A stretch of DNA of 64,000 bases. Source: Otatea glauca. Its lineage: Eukaryota > Streptophyta > Magnoliopsida > Poales > Poaceae. Shown one piece after another: positions 24,596 through 33,721 of the stretch. The stretch is taken from positions 186,001 through 250,000 of the forward strand of contig JAYEVK010000275.1 in NCBI GenBank assembly GCA_036346275.1, written 5' to 3'. Below the pieces are notes generated by a model. That model did not search any database. It had not been told where the DNA came from and saw only the letters and a list, made by a program, of their open reading frames with translations. The position numbers and the translations under genes are program-made. Numbering within the stretch: the first letter of the stretch is position 1; the number at the start of each line of letters is the position of its first letter.

Positions 24596-25639
24596 CAAAC
24601 TTCCCAACTACAGAAGAAATTTGCAAAAAAGAATTTTTGTTTTGAAACAAAAAAAATTGTAATTTGAAACCTCAAACTTCGATTTGTGAAATAAAAATTC
24701 AAATATGACACTAAATATCCATACTCATTTGAATATTTGTGTGAAGATTCAGTTGACATGTCACGTTGCAAAAATTTGATACTCAATTTAACTTAACTTG
24801 AGTCAAGTTATGTTTTCCATATGAAGAGTTGTTTCATTCCAAATTTGTTATATCCATAAATGTCAAGTGAAGACAATATTACCTTCTTAAAGAGCGTGAG
24901 TGACTTAGGTGACCTATTACCTCACAAGAGGTAATAGGTCACCACTTTAAATCCCAGCCGTTAGATCACAACAAATCAACGGTCCATAGATAATGTGGTG
25001 TACAGTACAATTTCCCCAAGGAAATAAAGGCAGGAGAAAACACCCACGAAATAGGAGTCAATATTTTTCTGAAGCCATACATTTAGGCACGAGCATGAGA
25101 CGTCACCATAGCAAATACAGTACACTGCCGTATGAACAAATGCTATAACCTCAACTATAAATAGGATTGCTTTTAGTACTGGATGTAGGTTGGTGTTTAA
25201 TTCTTTAGTAACACAAGCTCATTGTAATTCCTGAGTTGGGCTTGTGAGCTCTCAGAGCGTCACTAGCCTGGTTGGTGTCGCGTTGAGCTGATCTCTGTAA
25301 GATGATTACTCTATATATTAATGGAAAGATGCGTAAAATCTGCGTATAACTACATCTCCTAGATTCACTGAAATTTTCAGTCCCTCCAGACTTCAGCGTA
25401 GATGCCTACAAAAATGATGTCAGAAGATGAACTGACTGGAAGCTGAAGAAGTAAAATCTCACCTCGAAGAATAAACCAAATAGTGTGTCAGGGATCTTTC
25501 GAGCAAGCTTCCAAGAAGCATCAACCTCTAATAGTGCTGTCTGAGTCCACTCCAGTTCTTCAGCTATGCACTTGCAGCTCACACAGAAAAGGAGCAAGGA
25601 GCAGAAGATGGAGCAAAAAGATGCCCCTTTGGAACCCAT
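7293..25639 (-). CDS. alpha-L-arabinofuranosidase (GH51), 17 exons
   Basis: Predicted apoplastic GH51 enzyme that removes terminal alpha-L-arabinofuranosyl residues from arabinoxylan and arabinan during wall remodelling. Coding exons in gene order: 25463-25639, 23633-23687, 22861-23057, 22407-22528, 22167-22314, 21676-21745, 20558-20703, 20425-20470, 20274-20326, 19156-19300, 16427-16545, 16231-16302, 15658-15764, 8988-9044, 8707-8899, 7785-7928, 7293-7418. All introns are GT-AG. Lengths sum to 1977 nt (658 aa plus TGA), normal for the family. The start ATG at 25639 precedes a hydrophobic signal peptide (about residues 1-26). Family marks: PDTLFGLFFEEINHAGAGG near residue 50, the GFEAGG and IDPWSIIGDESSIYV stretches, acid/base Glu of GNED (about E378), nucleophile Glu of FVSEYAV (about E455), and a C-terminal arabinofuranosidase domain ending LDRYNKLVAEM. 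The span of 18.3 kb is unusually long because introns 1, 9, 10, 13, 15 and 16 carry transposons. No disabling change was seen. Confidence 0.93.
7688..7765 (-). repeat. isolated TRIM-like terminal repeat in intron 16
   Basis: On the minus strand this 78-bp tract starts TGTTGAAGTATAAGTGAAT and ends GCAACTCAATA. It is about 90% identical to the tract at 61575-61655, where a tRNA-Met type primer-binding site follows. No such site adjoins here, so it looks like a solo terminal direct repeat of the same small LTR element. Confidence 0.6.
8064..8618. mobile_element. Mutator-like MITE with ~190-bp TIRs (intron 15)
   Basis: The arms 8064-8255 and 8427-8618 are near-perfect inverted repeats beginning GGGTTAATTGGATATATG. 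The flanking 9-mer TATATAGAT is exact on both sides (8055-8063 and 8619-8627). Long TIRs and a 9-bp target duplication are Mutator-superfamily hallmarks. The 170-bp centre has no ORF of interest. High arm identity (a handful of differences) suggests a fairly recent insertion. It sits wholly inside an arabinofuranosidase intron, in a tract that does not touch the splice sites. Confidence 0.85.
9275..9445 (+). repeat. copia 5' LTR
   Basis: 171 bp, starts TATTAGTTGTACG (TG mutated to TA) and ends CTTGCA before the primer-binding site. Relative to the 3' LTR it carries about 30 extra bases after ATATCTTCGA. It contains a TATAAATATATGATC word shared by both LTRs. Confidence 0.88.
10983..12426 (+). 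mobile_element. solo LTR inserted in copia pol
   Basis: The element interrupts the copia reading frame between GELY and PL. The 5-mer TCTAC occurs immediately before (10978-10982) and after (12427-12431). It starts TGAAAGACCATGTGG and ends GATCCTTCT; the expected terminal CA is missing, most simply by a 3-bp loss. A TATAAATAGAGG box (about 11780) precedes GAGCTTTGCCCACC and CTTTGTAAACC words that are shared with the solo LTR at 33722-35561, so both belong to one LTR family. No internal region is present. A ~60-70 bp tandem array (GAGTGAGTCAATCCTAGCCC units) occupies 11400-11745. Confidence 0.85.
11400..11745 (+). repeat. tandem repeat inside solo LTR
   Basis: Five or so imperfect units of about 60-70 bp built from CATGTATGAGTGAGTCAATCC, TAGCCCTTGATGGTGATCC and TTAGGGTAGAAGGAACTCC. 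They lie upstream of the LTR TATA box, the usual place for enhancer-like repeats of LTRs; that role is inferred. Confidence 0.75.
14654..14860. mobile_element. 207-bp foldback element in copia RT region
   Basis: Arms of about 50 bp, GTTAGGGTTAGAGAGATAAA... and its reverse complement ending ...TAACCCTAAC, pair with only three or four mismatches. They enclose about 100 bp. The insertion splits the codons for RPDI from the following CHMHD-type peptide of the copia RT/connection region. No exact target duplication could be read at the edges, so the superfamily is unassigned. Confidence 0.75.
15481..15622 (+). repeat. copia 3' LTR
   Basis: 142 bp, TGTTAGTTGTACG ... CTTACA, preceded by a short purine tract (GGTGGAG). 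Compared with the 5' LTR it lacks about 30 bp and has numerous substitutions, indicating an old insertion. Confidence 0.88.
16933..19014. mobile_element. 2.08-kb non-autonomous element embedded in (TA)n (intron 10)
   Basis: The ends are inverted copies of GTGGCGCTATTCT. Just inside each end a second shared block occurs (GCGTAGAAC/TAG, TATTCT, CTGGCCG). On the left the element abuts (TA)11 (16911-16932), on the right a ~130-bp TA-rich tract (19017-19145), so it probably landed in a TA microsatellite. The interior has no transposase and contains a direct duplication: about 17400-17870 is repeated at about 18115-18570 (shared words GCTGCTGTGTAC, GATTGAGTTTGGT, CTCCCCTACGTGTG). Grass elements that target TA microsatellites are known (Micron in rice); relationship to them is not established here. 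Confidence 0.7.
19017..19145. repeat. (TA)n / TATATG microsatellite next to exon 10
   Basis: Long alternating TA tract with regularly interspersed TG (TATATATGTATA). It ends only about 10 nt from the exon 10 donor (exon 10 ends at 19156), so the intron begins almost directly with the repeat. Tyr-Ile ORFs across it are artefacts. Confidence 0.93.
19966..20022 (-). mobile_element. 57-bp LINE 3' tail with 20-bp TSD (intron 9)
   Basis: The 20-bp sequence ACCTGATCTCCCCTTGCTTT is repeated exactly at 19946-19965 and 20023-20042. The insert between them reads, on the minus strand, CATAGCTCCTGCCATTGCG followed by a poly(A). That is the form of plant LINE 3' ends, and a long perfect TSD plus poly(A) is the signature of target-primed reverse transcription. 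It is an extreme 5' truncation. Confidence 0.75.
20043..20229 (+). mobile_element. possible second LINE-like 3' end
   Basis: Plus-strand tract ending TTAATACATTAGGCAGAAC...GCTC followed by nine A's (about 20218-20227) resembles a non-LTR element tail. No clear TSD or coding part is seen. Confidence 0.35.
24104..24485. mobile_element. Mutator-like MITE with internal palindromic repeats (intron 1)
   Basis: TIRs of about 55 bp begin GGATTTTTTTA on the left and GGATTTTTATA on the right (minus strand). The 9-mer TTAATAGTT flanks both sides exactly (24095-24103, 24486-24494). The core 24180-24430 is a run of about 30-bp units, each like ATCGCCAATTCAATTGGTGA, that are themselves palindromic (AATTCAATTGG centre) and separated by CAGAA/CTCT words. 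No ORF is recognised. Confidence 0.8.
24559..24592. repeat. (TA)n microsatellite in intron 1
   Basis: Uninterrupted alternating TA for about 34 bases. Confidence 0.95.
24908..24943. repeat. perfect 16-bp hairpin in intron 1
   Basis: GGTGACCTATTACCTC, a 4-base loop ACAA, then the exact complement. It is probably the end or subterminal hairpin of a repetitive element. No function is inferred. Confidence 0.85.
25155..25164 (+). promoter_or_regulatory. TATA-like box, possible LTR relic in intron 1
   Basis: CTATAAATAG on the plus strand, antisense to the host gene, within about 250 bp of non-repetitive-looking sequence that ends with a TTAATGGAAAGATGCG tract as many LTR or TRIM promoters do. No paired LTR or TSD was identified; this is a weak suggestion. 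Confidence 0.25.
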
Positions 25640-26150
25640 CACCTCACTCCTGCCTGCCTGCCGACAAACAGTAATTCAGTTTACAGATCAGCTGAGGAAG
25701 CAAAATAGCAACAAACAAAATAGAAAGTGATCGATCGAATACGTAACGCAGCAAGAAACAGAACAGAACATTGGAAACTGAAACTGCCAGGTACAGCAAC
25801 ATGAAGGGGCTAACAAAAGCGCCACATAAGAGACTCACTAGTCACCACTCACCACTAAATCCATCGGGAGATGCGTTTGAGACGAGCCTATCAGGAAGCT
25901 AGCTAACAGCACAAGGGAAACCAAATAAACCTTTTCTCTTAGGCATTTGGTCAAACATCTCGGCCGCACAGCAACCAAGAACACAATCTGAATTCGGAAG
26001 AGAGAGAAACGAGAGAAACAAAAGTGGATTACCTCCCAATACTTGAAGACGAGACGAGAGATGCAAGTGTGTGGATTCGTGATGCTGTGCCTGTGATAGT
26101 GTTAGAGCTCGAGAAGGAATTGAAGATGCGCTTAAGTAAGCGTGCGATGC
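25640..26150 (-). promoter_or_regulatory. inferred 5' leader and leader intron of the arabinofuranosidase gene
   Basis: Upstream of the ATG a leader piece (25640-25657) is preceded by a good acceptor, GTCGGCAG. A matching donor, GGGAG|GTAATCC, lies at 26033/26032, so a 375-nt leader intron (25658-26032) is plausible. A CT-rich leader exon would then lie at 26033 to about 26150. No cDNA evidence is available; the transcription start is not placed. Confidence 0.4.
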
Positions 26151-26384
26151 TACCAGGAAGACGAGAAGCAGGGGTCGGTCTGAGCGGTGGGCTGGAGTGA
26201 GTGACATCTGGAGTCCGTAGCCACGCAAGCGACTCTCGTGGACGTCGGATCTTGATCGGGCGACGGACACGGGGTAATGGGCAACTGCTCGGTTGGTAAC
26301 CTGTGAGTGTTGTTGAAAATAGGAGCGAGTCCATTTCACACTATTCGACTTTCCAAAACACTATCTAACATTCTCAAGTACAAA

Positions 26385-26820
26385 ACTAGGTATTTAACCT
26401 CTACATTTACATAATCGGGTTAATTTATATCCTAAGATCGTTTTGAAAGGTGATTTTGATGATTTGAATCCCACTCAAGATGGTTTTCGCTATATTTACA
26501 GCTACGCCATCAAGTTTTGGTAATGAAGATCCAATTCAAGAGTATTGACATCAACATCATCGACATATTTATCACTCATTTTCGCTCTATATACATTATA
26601 TTTGTTCTTCTCGTCATCATTCATTCTCTAATTTTAGTCTACATCAGCAAAAATAGATAATATGGTTGTCAGCATAGCAAAAACCATAAAAATCACCATC
26701 CCTGTCAGCAAAACCGCTCTTTAAAACCGTTTTAATGTGTAAATTGATCCAGTTTTGTAAGTTTAGGATACTAAATACCCGATTTTATAGTCGATGGTGT
26801 TAAATGAACATTTTAGAAAG
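26385..26820. mobile_element. possible foldback element
   Basis: Left words ATTTAACCTCTAC, ATCGGGTTAATTTATATCCTAA and right words (minus strand) ATTTAACACCATC, AATCGGGTATTTAGTATCCTAA align as an imperfect inverted repeat. Flanking duplications are not resolved. Confidence 0.35.
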
Positions 26821-26939
26821 TTGAGAGGTGTAAAATAGACTTATTTCTTGAAAATATAAGCAATAATTTTTATTTTAGATTTTATTTTAAGGCAAATATA
26901 ACAAAATGCTATATATGCATAAATCAATGGCAACACATT

Positions 26940-27295
26940 GTACTTCTGAATATATTTAAGAATTGAAAATAACAGCCGATCGATCACATGAACAATTTAT
27001 AGCTGGAATTGATGAAAAACAGAAAGCAAGCACATACAGAAGTCGACGTCGAGGAAGAAGCAGCGCGATCACATAGATGTGCACCCTAGAAACCTTATTG
27101 CCGTCCCCATGCAGGCGATCTCTACACCAACGTCTTTTAGATGCCACTCACCCTCCTTCCCCTGTGCATGCCGAGGAGGAAGAACGGTGAGGTTCAGTTC
27201 CTTAACACCACAGTACAGCAATCCTGAGGGGATGAAGAAGAACAGAGCTGGAATTCGGTGCCTTCTAGCCTGGATGTCTCTAGGTCCTTATATAG
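26940..27295 (-). promoter_or_regulatory. candidate promoter and leader on minus strand
   Basis: TATATAAGG (minus strand, 27286-27294) stands about 30 nt upstream of a relatively GC-rich tract (27030-27270) that ends at a possible donor TG|TATGTGC near 27040. No coding exon was found downstream, so it may be a relic promoter or a noncoding transcript start. Confidence 0.25.
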
Positions 27296-27304
27296 ACGCG
27301 TGAT

Positions 27305-27480
27305 AGTTATTCACTAGTAACCGATGACATTATGTCAATTAAATGCGGTAATTACTTACTAGTAACTAACACCATTATAATAATTAAATGTAGCAATTAC
27401 TCGCTAGCAACTGACGACATTATGTCAGTAATTACTCACCAATAACTAACGGTATTATGTCAATTAAAATGAATTGAAAC
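27305..27480. repeat. ~60-bp tandem repeat, about three copies
   Basis: Units contain ACTAGTAACYRAYRRCATTATGTCAATTAAA-type words (for example at 27310, 27360, 27405 and 27445) with TAATTACT spacers. AT-rich, noncoding. Confidence 0.6.
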
Positions 27481-28075
27481 AGACGTTTAAGTCGTATTTA
27501 AATAGAATAAACAGAGGCAAAATAAAAGATGGATTCAATATATCGAGAGACATTCTATAATGCGGCGTTGTCACTTGTCATAAGTCACACGAAAATACGC
27601 GTTTAATCCACTTGGTTTAGCCAAAGTCTACCCCATAACATCTTATGCCATGTGTCACACTATTTAAGGAGTGCAATGACTCCAATCACTCCATCTTATA
27701 AATTGTAGACAATATTATACTAAATCATGTATGCTTTGAAATTTTAAAGGACATAGATCTCCGACCAATTACTAACAAGTGTTCACTAGCTAAGAGGTGG
27801 ATCCGTAAGCAAGGCACCGCCGCTACACGTCTACACGAGTTCAAGATCGTTAATATAGTAATTTCTATCTCTTAAGAGCGAACCTGACGACCGTCAACAG
27901 TCAGTTCATCTTTTCAGCTTCCAGTCTAGCACTCAAGAACGAATAATTGGTCTCCAGTATAAAAAATTCCTGCATGAAGAACGAGAGATGAAATAATGGA
28001 TATTGTGCGACCCCCATCACCATGAGTTAGCTGTGCGCTCATAAATATCAAGGCATCCTTAATAGGCATATTATT
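27481..28075. other. intergenic, no gene seen
   Basis: AT-rich sequence without a recognisable exon, RNA gene or element edge. Confidence 0.4.
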
Positions 28076-28346
28076 TCCTCTGTTCCTGAATCATGTTATT
28101 TTAGTTTTTAAATTTTATTTCTAAATACATATCCTTCTATATTTCAAGATAACTTTTCCCTCTCTTTTTCTTATATATCCTTCCCTTTAGCTATTTCTAA
28201 GATCATTTAATACTATGAGCTATAGTAATACACACTATCCAATAGTAATAAATAACCTAATAAAAAAAGGTAGTAATTTGGTTTTTCACACTCGTCTTGA
28301 TTGAAGTGCAAAATCTTAAAACATCATGTAGGGAGGTATTTATGTG
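28076..28346. mobile_element. Stowaway-like MITE (weak)
   Basis: Left end CCTCTGTTCCTGAATCATG and right end (minus strand) CCTCCCTACATGATG resemble the CTCCCTCCGT ends of grass Stowaway elements. Length of about 270 bp fits. Exact ends and a TA duplication were not proven. Confidence 0.4.
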
Positions 28347-29359
28347 CGCCCATTAAACGCTCCAACCCATTTGTCTTTGTATCACTTTTGTTGCTGACTA
28401 ACAATCAATTAAGAGGATTCCATTTGTGCAAGTAATGACACATGTGCCATTATGTACTACTACTAACAAAATGCTATATTTTTTGTTTCGTACTTAATTT
28501 GCTAGTTTTCCCTATCTCGGTAGCTGCCAAATGCTGAAAGCAAATAATGCAACATATGTAGATAGACAAGCAGTTAATAATGCGCATCGCGCCACACCGA
28601 TCGCGGATCGAGAGATGACAAAACTTACGAGGCTGATTGACAATTTTGCTCCTCTATAACTGTTGCTTGACGCCACCTCCCAACTAGTTGAGGATTTTTT
28701 TTTCCTTTTTCCTTTCCGATTGCTTGGACAGCCAGCAATCCGTTTGGAAAAAGATAGGGTGTTTGAATTAAAGGTATTTTAACTAAATCTTAAAACCTCT
28801 TAACGAATTACCATTCATCTAAACAGGGCTAGTTGAGAAACAGAGGAGATCCTTCCCGTTGTATATTGGTATCAATGCATGTCCAACGCATCTTGTCTTA
28901 TGCTAGCTGTGCCTTAGCGGCTCCATGTCATCTATACACACAAGTAAAAACTCAGCCTCTTTAATGAATCCTTTTTTTTTGCGTGCAATGAGTTCATCTA
29001 TCTATCTATTATATTGTTAAAATGATAGGAAAAGAAGTCATCACGATTCGCTCTATTATATTATTCAAATGATAGAAAAAAGAAGTTACCACGTTCACTC
29101 TCAAGGGATAGAAATCACCATGTTAACCGATAAAAGATAAAGATCTACACGGTTGATTACGGTAGATCCAGATTATAATGATATAGATTTATCATATAAG
29201 CTGTAGACTCAAAGACAACTTAGATATTATGTACATTAACATATCGACGTGTAGAATTGACACAGATGCTAAAAACCAATTCATACTCAACTATCCTGGT
29301 TGTTCTTGTTTCTGAGATGCACATGGAGAGGATAGAAGTAAAAAGGGGGCGAGTCCTCA
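28347..29359. other. intergenic, no gene seen
   Basis: No exon recognised. A local duplication of TCTATTATATTnTT...AATGATAGRAAAA...AGAAGT occurs at about 29003-29095. Confidence 0.4.
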
Positions 29360-29830
29360 TGAACATCGTTAGATAATGCATGCAACAATTGTAATCAACA
29401 TGTGCAATAAAAAACCCTGAATGCAACAAAGTTTACAGCGAGTGCAACAAAAATCTGTTTGATTGCAACACAAAAACACAAAACTTGGGTGTTCTCCTAC
29501 ACAACAATTGAGATAGTTCATAAAACATTCTGATTTCGATTGTGTAATATTATGCAATGATTGTTGTAACATTGAGAAAAAAAGAAAAAAATACAACAAA
29601 CACAAAGAAACCTACGAGACAATTAGTTCATAAACTTGTAACAAATCTTTGATCTATATGCAACAAACGCAAAATCAAACAAATGGAAATTGTACAACAA
29701 ATTTGAAGTTTTAGGGCAACAAATACAAAAACCTACTGTAACAAAAATTAAAACTTGTTGCAACAACAAAGAAACCATCGAATATCTACACACATTTGAT
29801 ACCTTACACTGCTACATTTGAAAATAACTA
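29360..29830. repeat. CAACAA-periodic tract
   Basis: The word TGCAACAAA, or close variants such as GTAACAAA and GGCAACAAA, recurs every 30-45 bases for about 450 bp with otherwise dissimilar spacers. On the minus strand this gives short Cys-rich ORFs, which are judged spurious. Likely the interior of a decayed element. Confidence 0.5.
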
Positions 29831-29969
29831 CTGCAATAACTCGATTTACCAGCGTCATATTTTGAGATGAGCTTAAAGGAGGAGGGGAACGAGGTTGGCC
29901 CACAGCACCATGCCCATCACCGGCGAGCATAAAAACCTGCACACACACCCTCTTGTCCTGCGTGTACAT

Positions 29970-32900
29970 TGTAACATCCCAAAAATTTGCTCATAATGTT
30001 ATTCTCTTATTATTTGTGCATTTTATGTTTTTCTGAATTTATTGGATTTTTCTGGAATTTATTTGAATTTACTTTAATTAAGTATATTGAACCTTTGGTG
30101 AAAACTAATTATATATAGATAAAACTAATATAAAGTTTTTCCAAAAATATTTTTGAGTTCAAAATGTCTCAAAATATTTATGAGAATTTTCTGGGATTTT
30201 TCCTGATATTTTAATTGCTTAAAACTGATTAAACTAATTTTTGTAATTATTTTAAATCAAAAACCCGAGAAAAATCATGTGAGCGATCTTGGCCGAGCCC
30301 AAAGACTTTGTCTGTGCGAAGCCGATGGTTGCAGCCCGTTCGGCCCGCTTCGCCGCTGCCTCGCGCGTGGACCGTTGGATGAAGATCGTGCGGTCTTCAT
30401 CTCCGCGGAACCCTAACGCCTGCGAGCCGTTGGATCGGGATCGTGCGTCTGAGATCGCTTCGCGTTATTTTGGAAGGATCTGATCGTATCCGTTGATTTT
30501 GGAAGGTGCGGATCGGATCGTACCGCGTTCGGGGGAGTTTCGGCCGTTCATCGCAGGTCGGACGAACCGCAGTCATCGTCTCCGATTCGGTTTCCAATCC
30601 GCCACCGACCTATCGTCGCTGCCGCGTGATTTAGGGTTGCCATATTTATGCGCATGCCGAGGCTATTTAAAGAGCGGACCGCACCCCGATGATCGCCATC
30701 CCAGTGCGCATCTGCTAGCCTAGCCTCTTCGCCGGAGTCGCCGCCGTTTAGCCCCGAGAGCTCGCCGCAGTTCTTCGTAGCACCGCCGCTAGTTTTTCCG
30801 CCGTTCCACCGACGTCGAGCCTCCATCTGCCGTGTGGGTTCCGGTTTCGGTTTCGCCGCATCAAGCCGCACCGGAGCTGCCACCTCTTCGTCACCGGAAG
30901 GAGCTAGTTCGCCGTCGGACCCGTCGTCGTCTTCGTCTTCGGGAACCCAGCACCGCCGCGACATCGCCGTGCTTCGGAGCTTCGCACAACCGTCAGATCT
31001 TCGCCGAATCGTCCAGATCGTGCCACGTCTCTGTCGTCAGCAGTGTTCTGCTCGGGTAAGCTATGGCCGTTAGATTTTCGATGAACGATCAGGATTGAGC
31101 CGCGTAGGAATAGATCGTGAACCGTTGGATCCTTGCGCGGATGAGCGACGCGTGTCGGCTCAGAAGCCGAAGCGTGTGCACCGGGTGCACGGTGGACAGG
31201 TGCGTGTCGTGGACGTGGTCTGTAGACCGAGCGACGTGGCGCATTTTGATTGGCCTATGTGTCGCGATGACGTCGTGATGACATCAGCCGGTCCACAGCA
31301 CAGTACCTGGAGTCCACGGTGGACCAGCGTGATTTCGTGGACTGAGTCCATGCGCCAAAGCCACGTGTCCTTCTCCGATTGGTCCACGTGTCGCTTGCGC
31401 ATTAATCGGTAATTTCCAGTAGAAAAATAATTTTGGAAAATCGGATTTTCTAATTTCTGTATTTTCAGTATTTATTCAAACTTCAAAAGGCTATAACTTT
31501 TGCATTTTAACTCGAATTTGAGTGATTCAAATTTCTAAAAATTTGTCAAATCAATAAATTTTTAATGGTGCTTTTTAATTGAATTTTTGGAGTCTATTTG
31601 CTCTCTGTTTTGGGTGTTTATTGCTATTTTATCTTGATTCGCGTAGACGTTGAATTGCTCGGTGCTCCAGAAGAGGATTCGTCGCTTCAAGACCCAAGCT
31701 CAGAGTGAGACCAGCACCTACTGCAAGGCAAGTTGTGCTTTAACCATGTTGCACCTGATTTCACAAAATTGCTATTTTGTCTCTTAAATTTATGCATGAT
31801 ATTTTATGTGGATAAATGATTTCAATTAATCTGGGAAATAGATATTATGCCTATTTGCATTAAGACCACCTTGTCAATTATATGCCATGATCTTGTTGTT
31901 ATCTTAGGATGGTTAATTAATAGTTGGTTAATATTGATAATCAACATGGGCTAGTTAGACCGTCGTAGATTGCTTAGCCATGCCACGTCATCACATGTGT
32001 CCGAATGTTGATACTTAATCTTGACTAATGGAATATGGAACAATGTTTATGAATTGGTGTGTCATGTGTTGTCACACAGTGATATCAAGTTGTCGTGGCG
32101 AGGAGGTCACACAATTAGATTGAAATGTTGGTGGCACGTGGTGCTTGGTAATCAACTGGGGTGGTAATGATTTAGATTGGGGCAGTGTGCCAAGGTGGGC
32201 CAGGATTGGCAGGGGTATGTGGAAGTCTTGCCTTAATCACTTTAAGGACTTAACCTTGCAAACCTTTGACCTGAGTCTTTCTTGCAACCACATGTGCGGA
32301 ATGGGACAACCTAGTGAATAATTTGTGAAGCCTAGATTTGATCTTGTCGTGGTGAATAGTGAGTCCCGGTTTACTGGTATAACTCACATGGCGCAAGAGG
32401 AGGCCTGTTGTGGTGGTTTAACCCTTGATGTTGAAACCTTAGCGAGCGATCGGGTCTAGGTGTAGCATTGTAAAGGCTTTGTTATGATCACTCGCCTTGG
32501 TGGTGTTTGGTTGTATCGTGTGGGTAAAGTGCATAACCTCTGCAGAGTGTACAATCTATTCGAATAGTCGTGCTCACGGTATTGGGCAATGCTCGGAAAT
32601 TACAGTTAAGGGTTAGACTTTAATTAAATGAAAACCGGATGGGATGGCAGGATTGCCACAGAGTAAATGGAACTTGACTTAGGATTGGAAATCTGATTTA
32701 CTTGTAATACTGAATCTATTAATTACGGTTATTTGTTTTACTGTTTTTCAATCTATTTACTGTATTCTTGTTAAATGGCGCTTTATTGCAAAATAGCCAT
32801 ATTAGCCATTCCTTTGGATTAAGCCAAGCATGTAGAATATTAGACTTGCATTACTGTGCACAACTTGTTGAGTGCTTTATGTACTCACCCCGCAACAACA

Positions 32901-33230
32901 AACTTCAGAAGAGGAGGAATTCGTGGCATTCTTGGAGGAGGAGTACCACGACGCTGAGGCTTAGGGTCCGAACCTCGTCAGTTGCCTGTGGTGAACTGGG
33001 GAGCTGTTACGTTTACTTTATTTCCGCTGCTGCTTAATTGCTATTTCTTAGTTAAGCCCTGTGTGGCAATAATCATGTAAGACAACAGTTATTATTAATT
33101 ATTGAAGTTATGCTATATTCACTGTGTGTATGGTGTGATAGCATCTATGTTGAGCCTGTGTGCACTAGCGTGATCCTGGACTAGTGCGATATACACAGAG
33201 GGTCCGGATTTGCAAATTCGGGTCCCGCCA
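29970..33230 (+). mobile_element. 3.26-kb solo LTR
   Basis: The tract starts TGTAACATCCC and ends GGGTCCCGCCA (TG...CA) and is flanked by exact TACAT on both sides (29965-29969 and 33231-33235). No coding domain, primer-binding site or second LTR is present, so it is a solo LTR, or a very large non-autonomous LTR unit. A GC-rich block (about 30270-31420) contains overlapping long ORFs in several frames, which I treat as compositional. The later part has words typical of large grass LTR families, such as AGACCGTCGTAG and TATGTACTCACCC. Confidence 0.8.
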
Positions 33231-33235
33231 TACAT

Positions 33236-33716
33236 CTCCACCACCACCCCTCCATCCTCTCCACTGGCACCCTCTCCCCCGCTACACCACATGGCTACCA
33301 ACTACCACGTGAACTGAATTGATGAGGAGGAGACCGAGAGAAGTAGCGAGCTTACAAGGGGAGGGGACGAAAGAGAAGGGTGTCTATGAGCTCGACCCGA
33401 CTAGACCCAAGGGCGAGGTTGGTGGTAGCCCACCTAGTTGTGTGGCAGCTGTCGTAGCTGTCCTCGCGCACAGATACACGGCTCATCAGAGTACTAGAGA
33501 GAGAGAGAGAGGGAGAGAGGGAGTTGTGTTCATCGAAGCATCGGAGAGAGATTTGGAAATAGGATGAGTGGATAAGGAATGAATGGATGAGAATGGTTGT
33601 ATATACTACTGGTTATATTGCTAAGATAGTGGGTCACGTGGAAACCGTGGATGAGGTTAAGCATCAGAGCAAAACGATAAGCATCGAACGGCCAAGCCGT
33701 ATCATTACCGAAGTAA
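33236..33716. other. spacer between two solo LTRs
   Basis: No gene recognised. A (GA)n run is at about 33494-33520. The sequence just left of 29965 (GC-rich, CACACACCC) was originally continuous with this one before the solo-LTR insertion. Confidence 0.5.
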
Positions 33717-33721
33717 AAAAG

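Noticed and set aside
25899..26339. 146-aa and 101-aa minus-strand ORFs upstream of the arabinofuranosidase
   Set aside because: No family resemblance; they overlap the inferred leader and promoter, and the signal-peptide-bearing ATG at 25639 gives the expected protein start.
30289..31412. Long overlapping ORFs on both strands in a GC-rich block
   Set aside because: They lie inside the solo LTR 29970-33230, occur in several frames at once and match no protein family; judged compositional.
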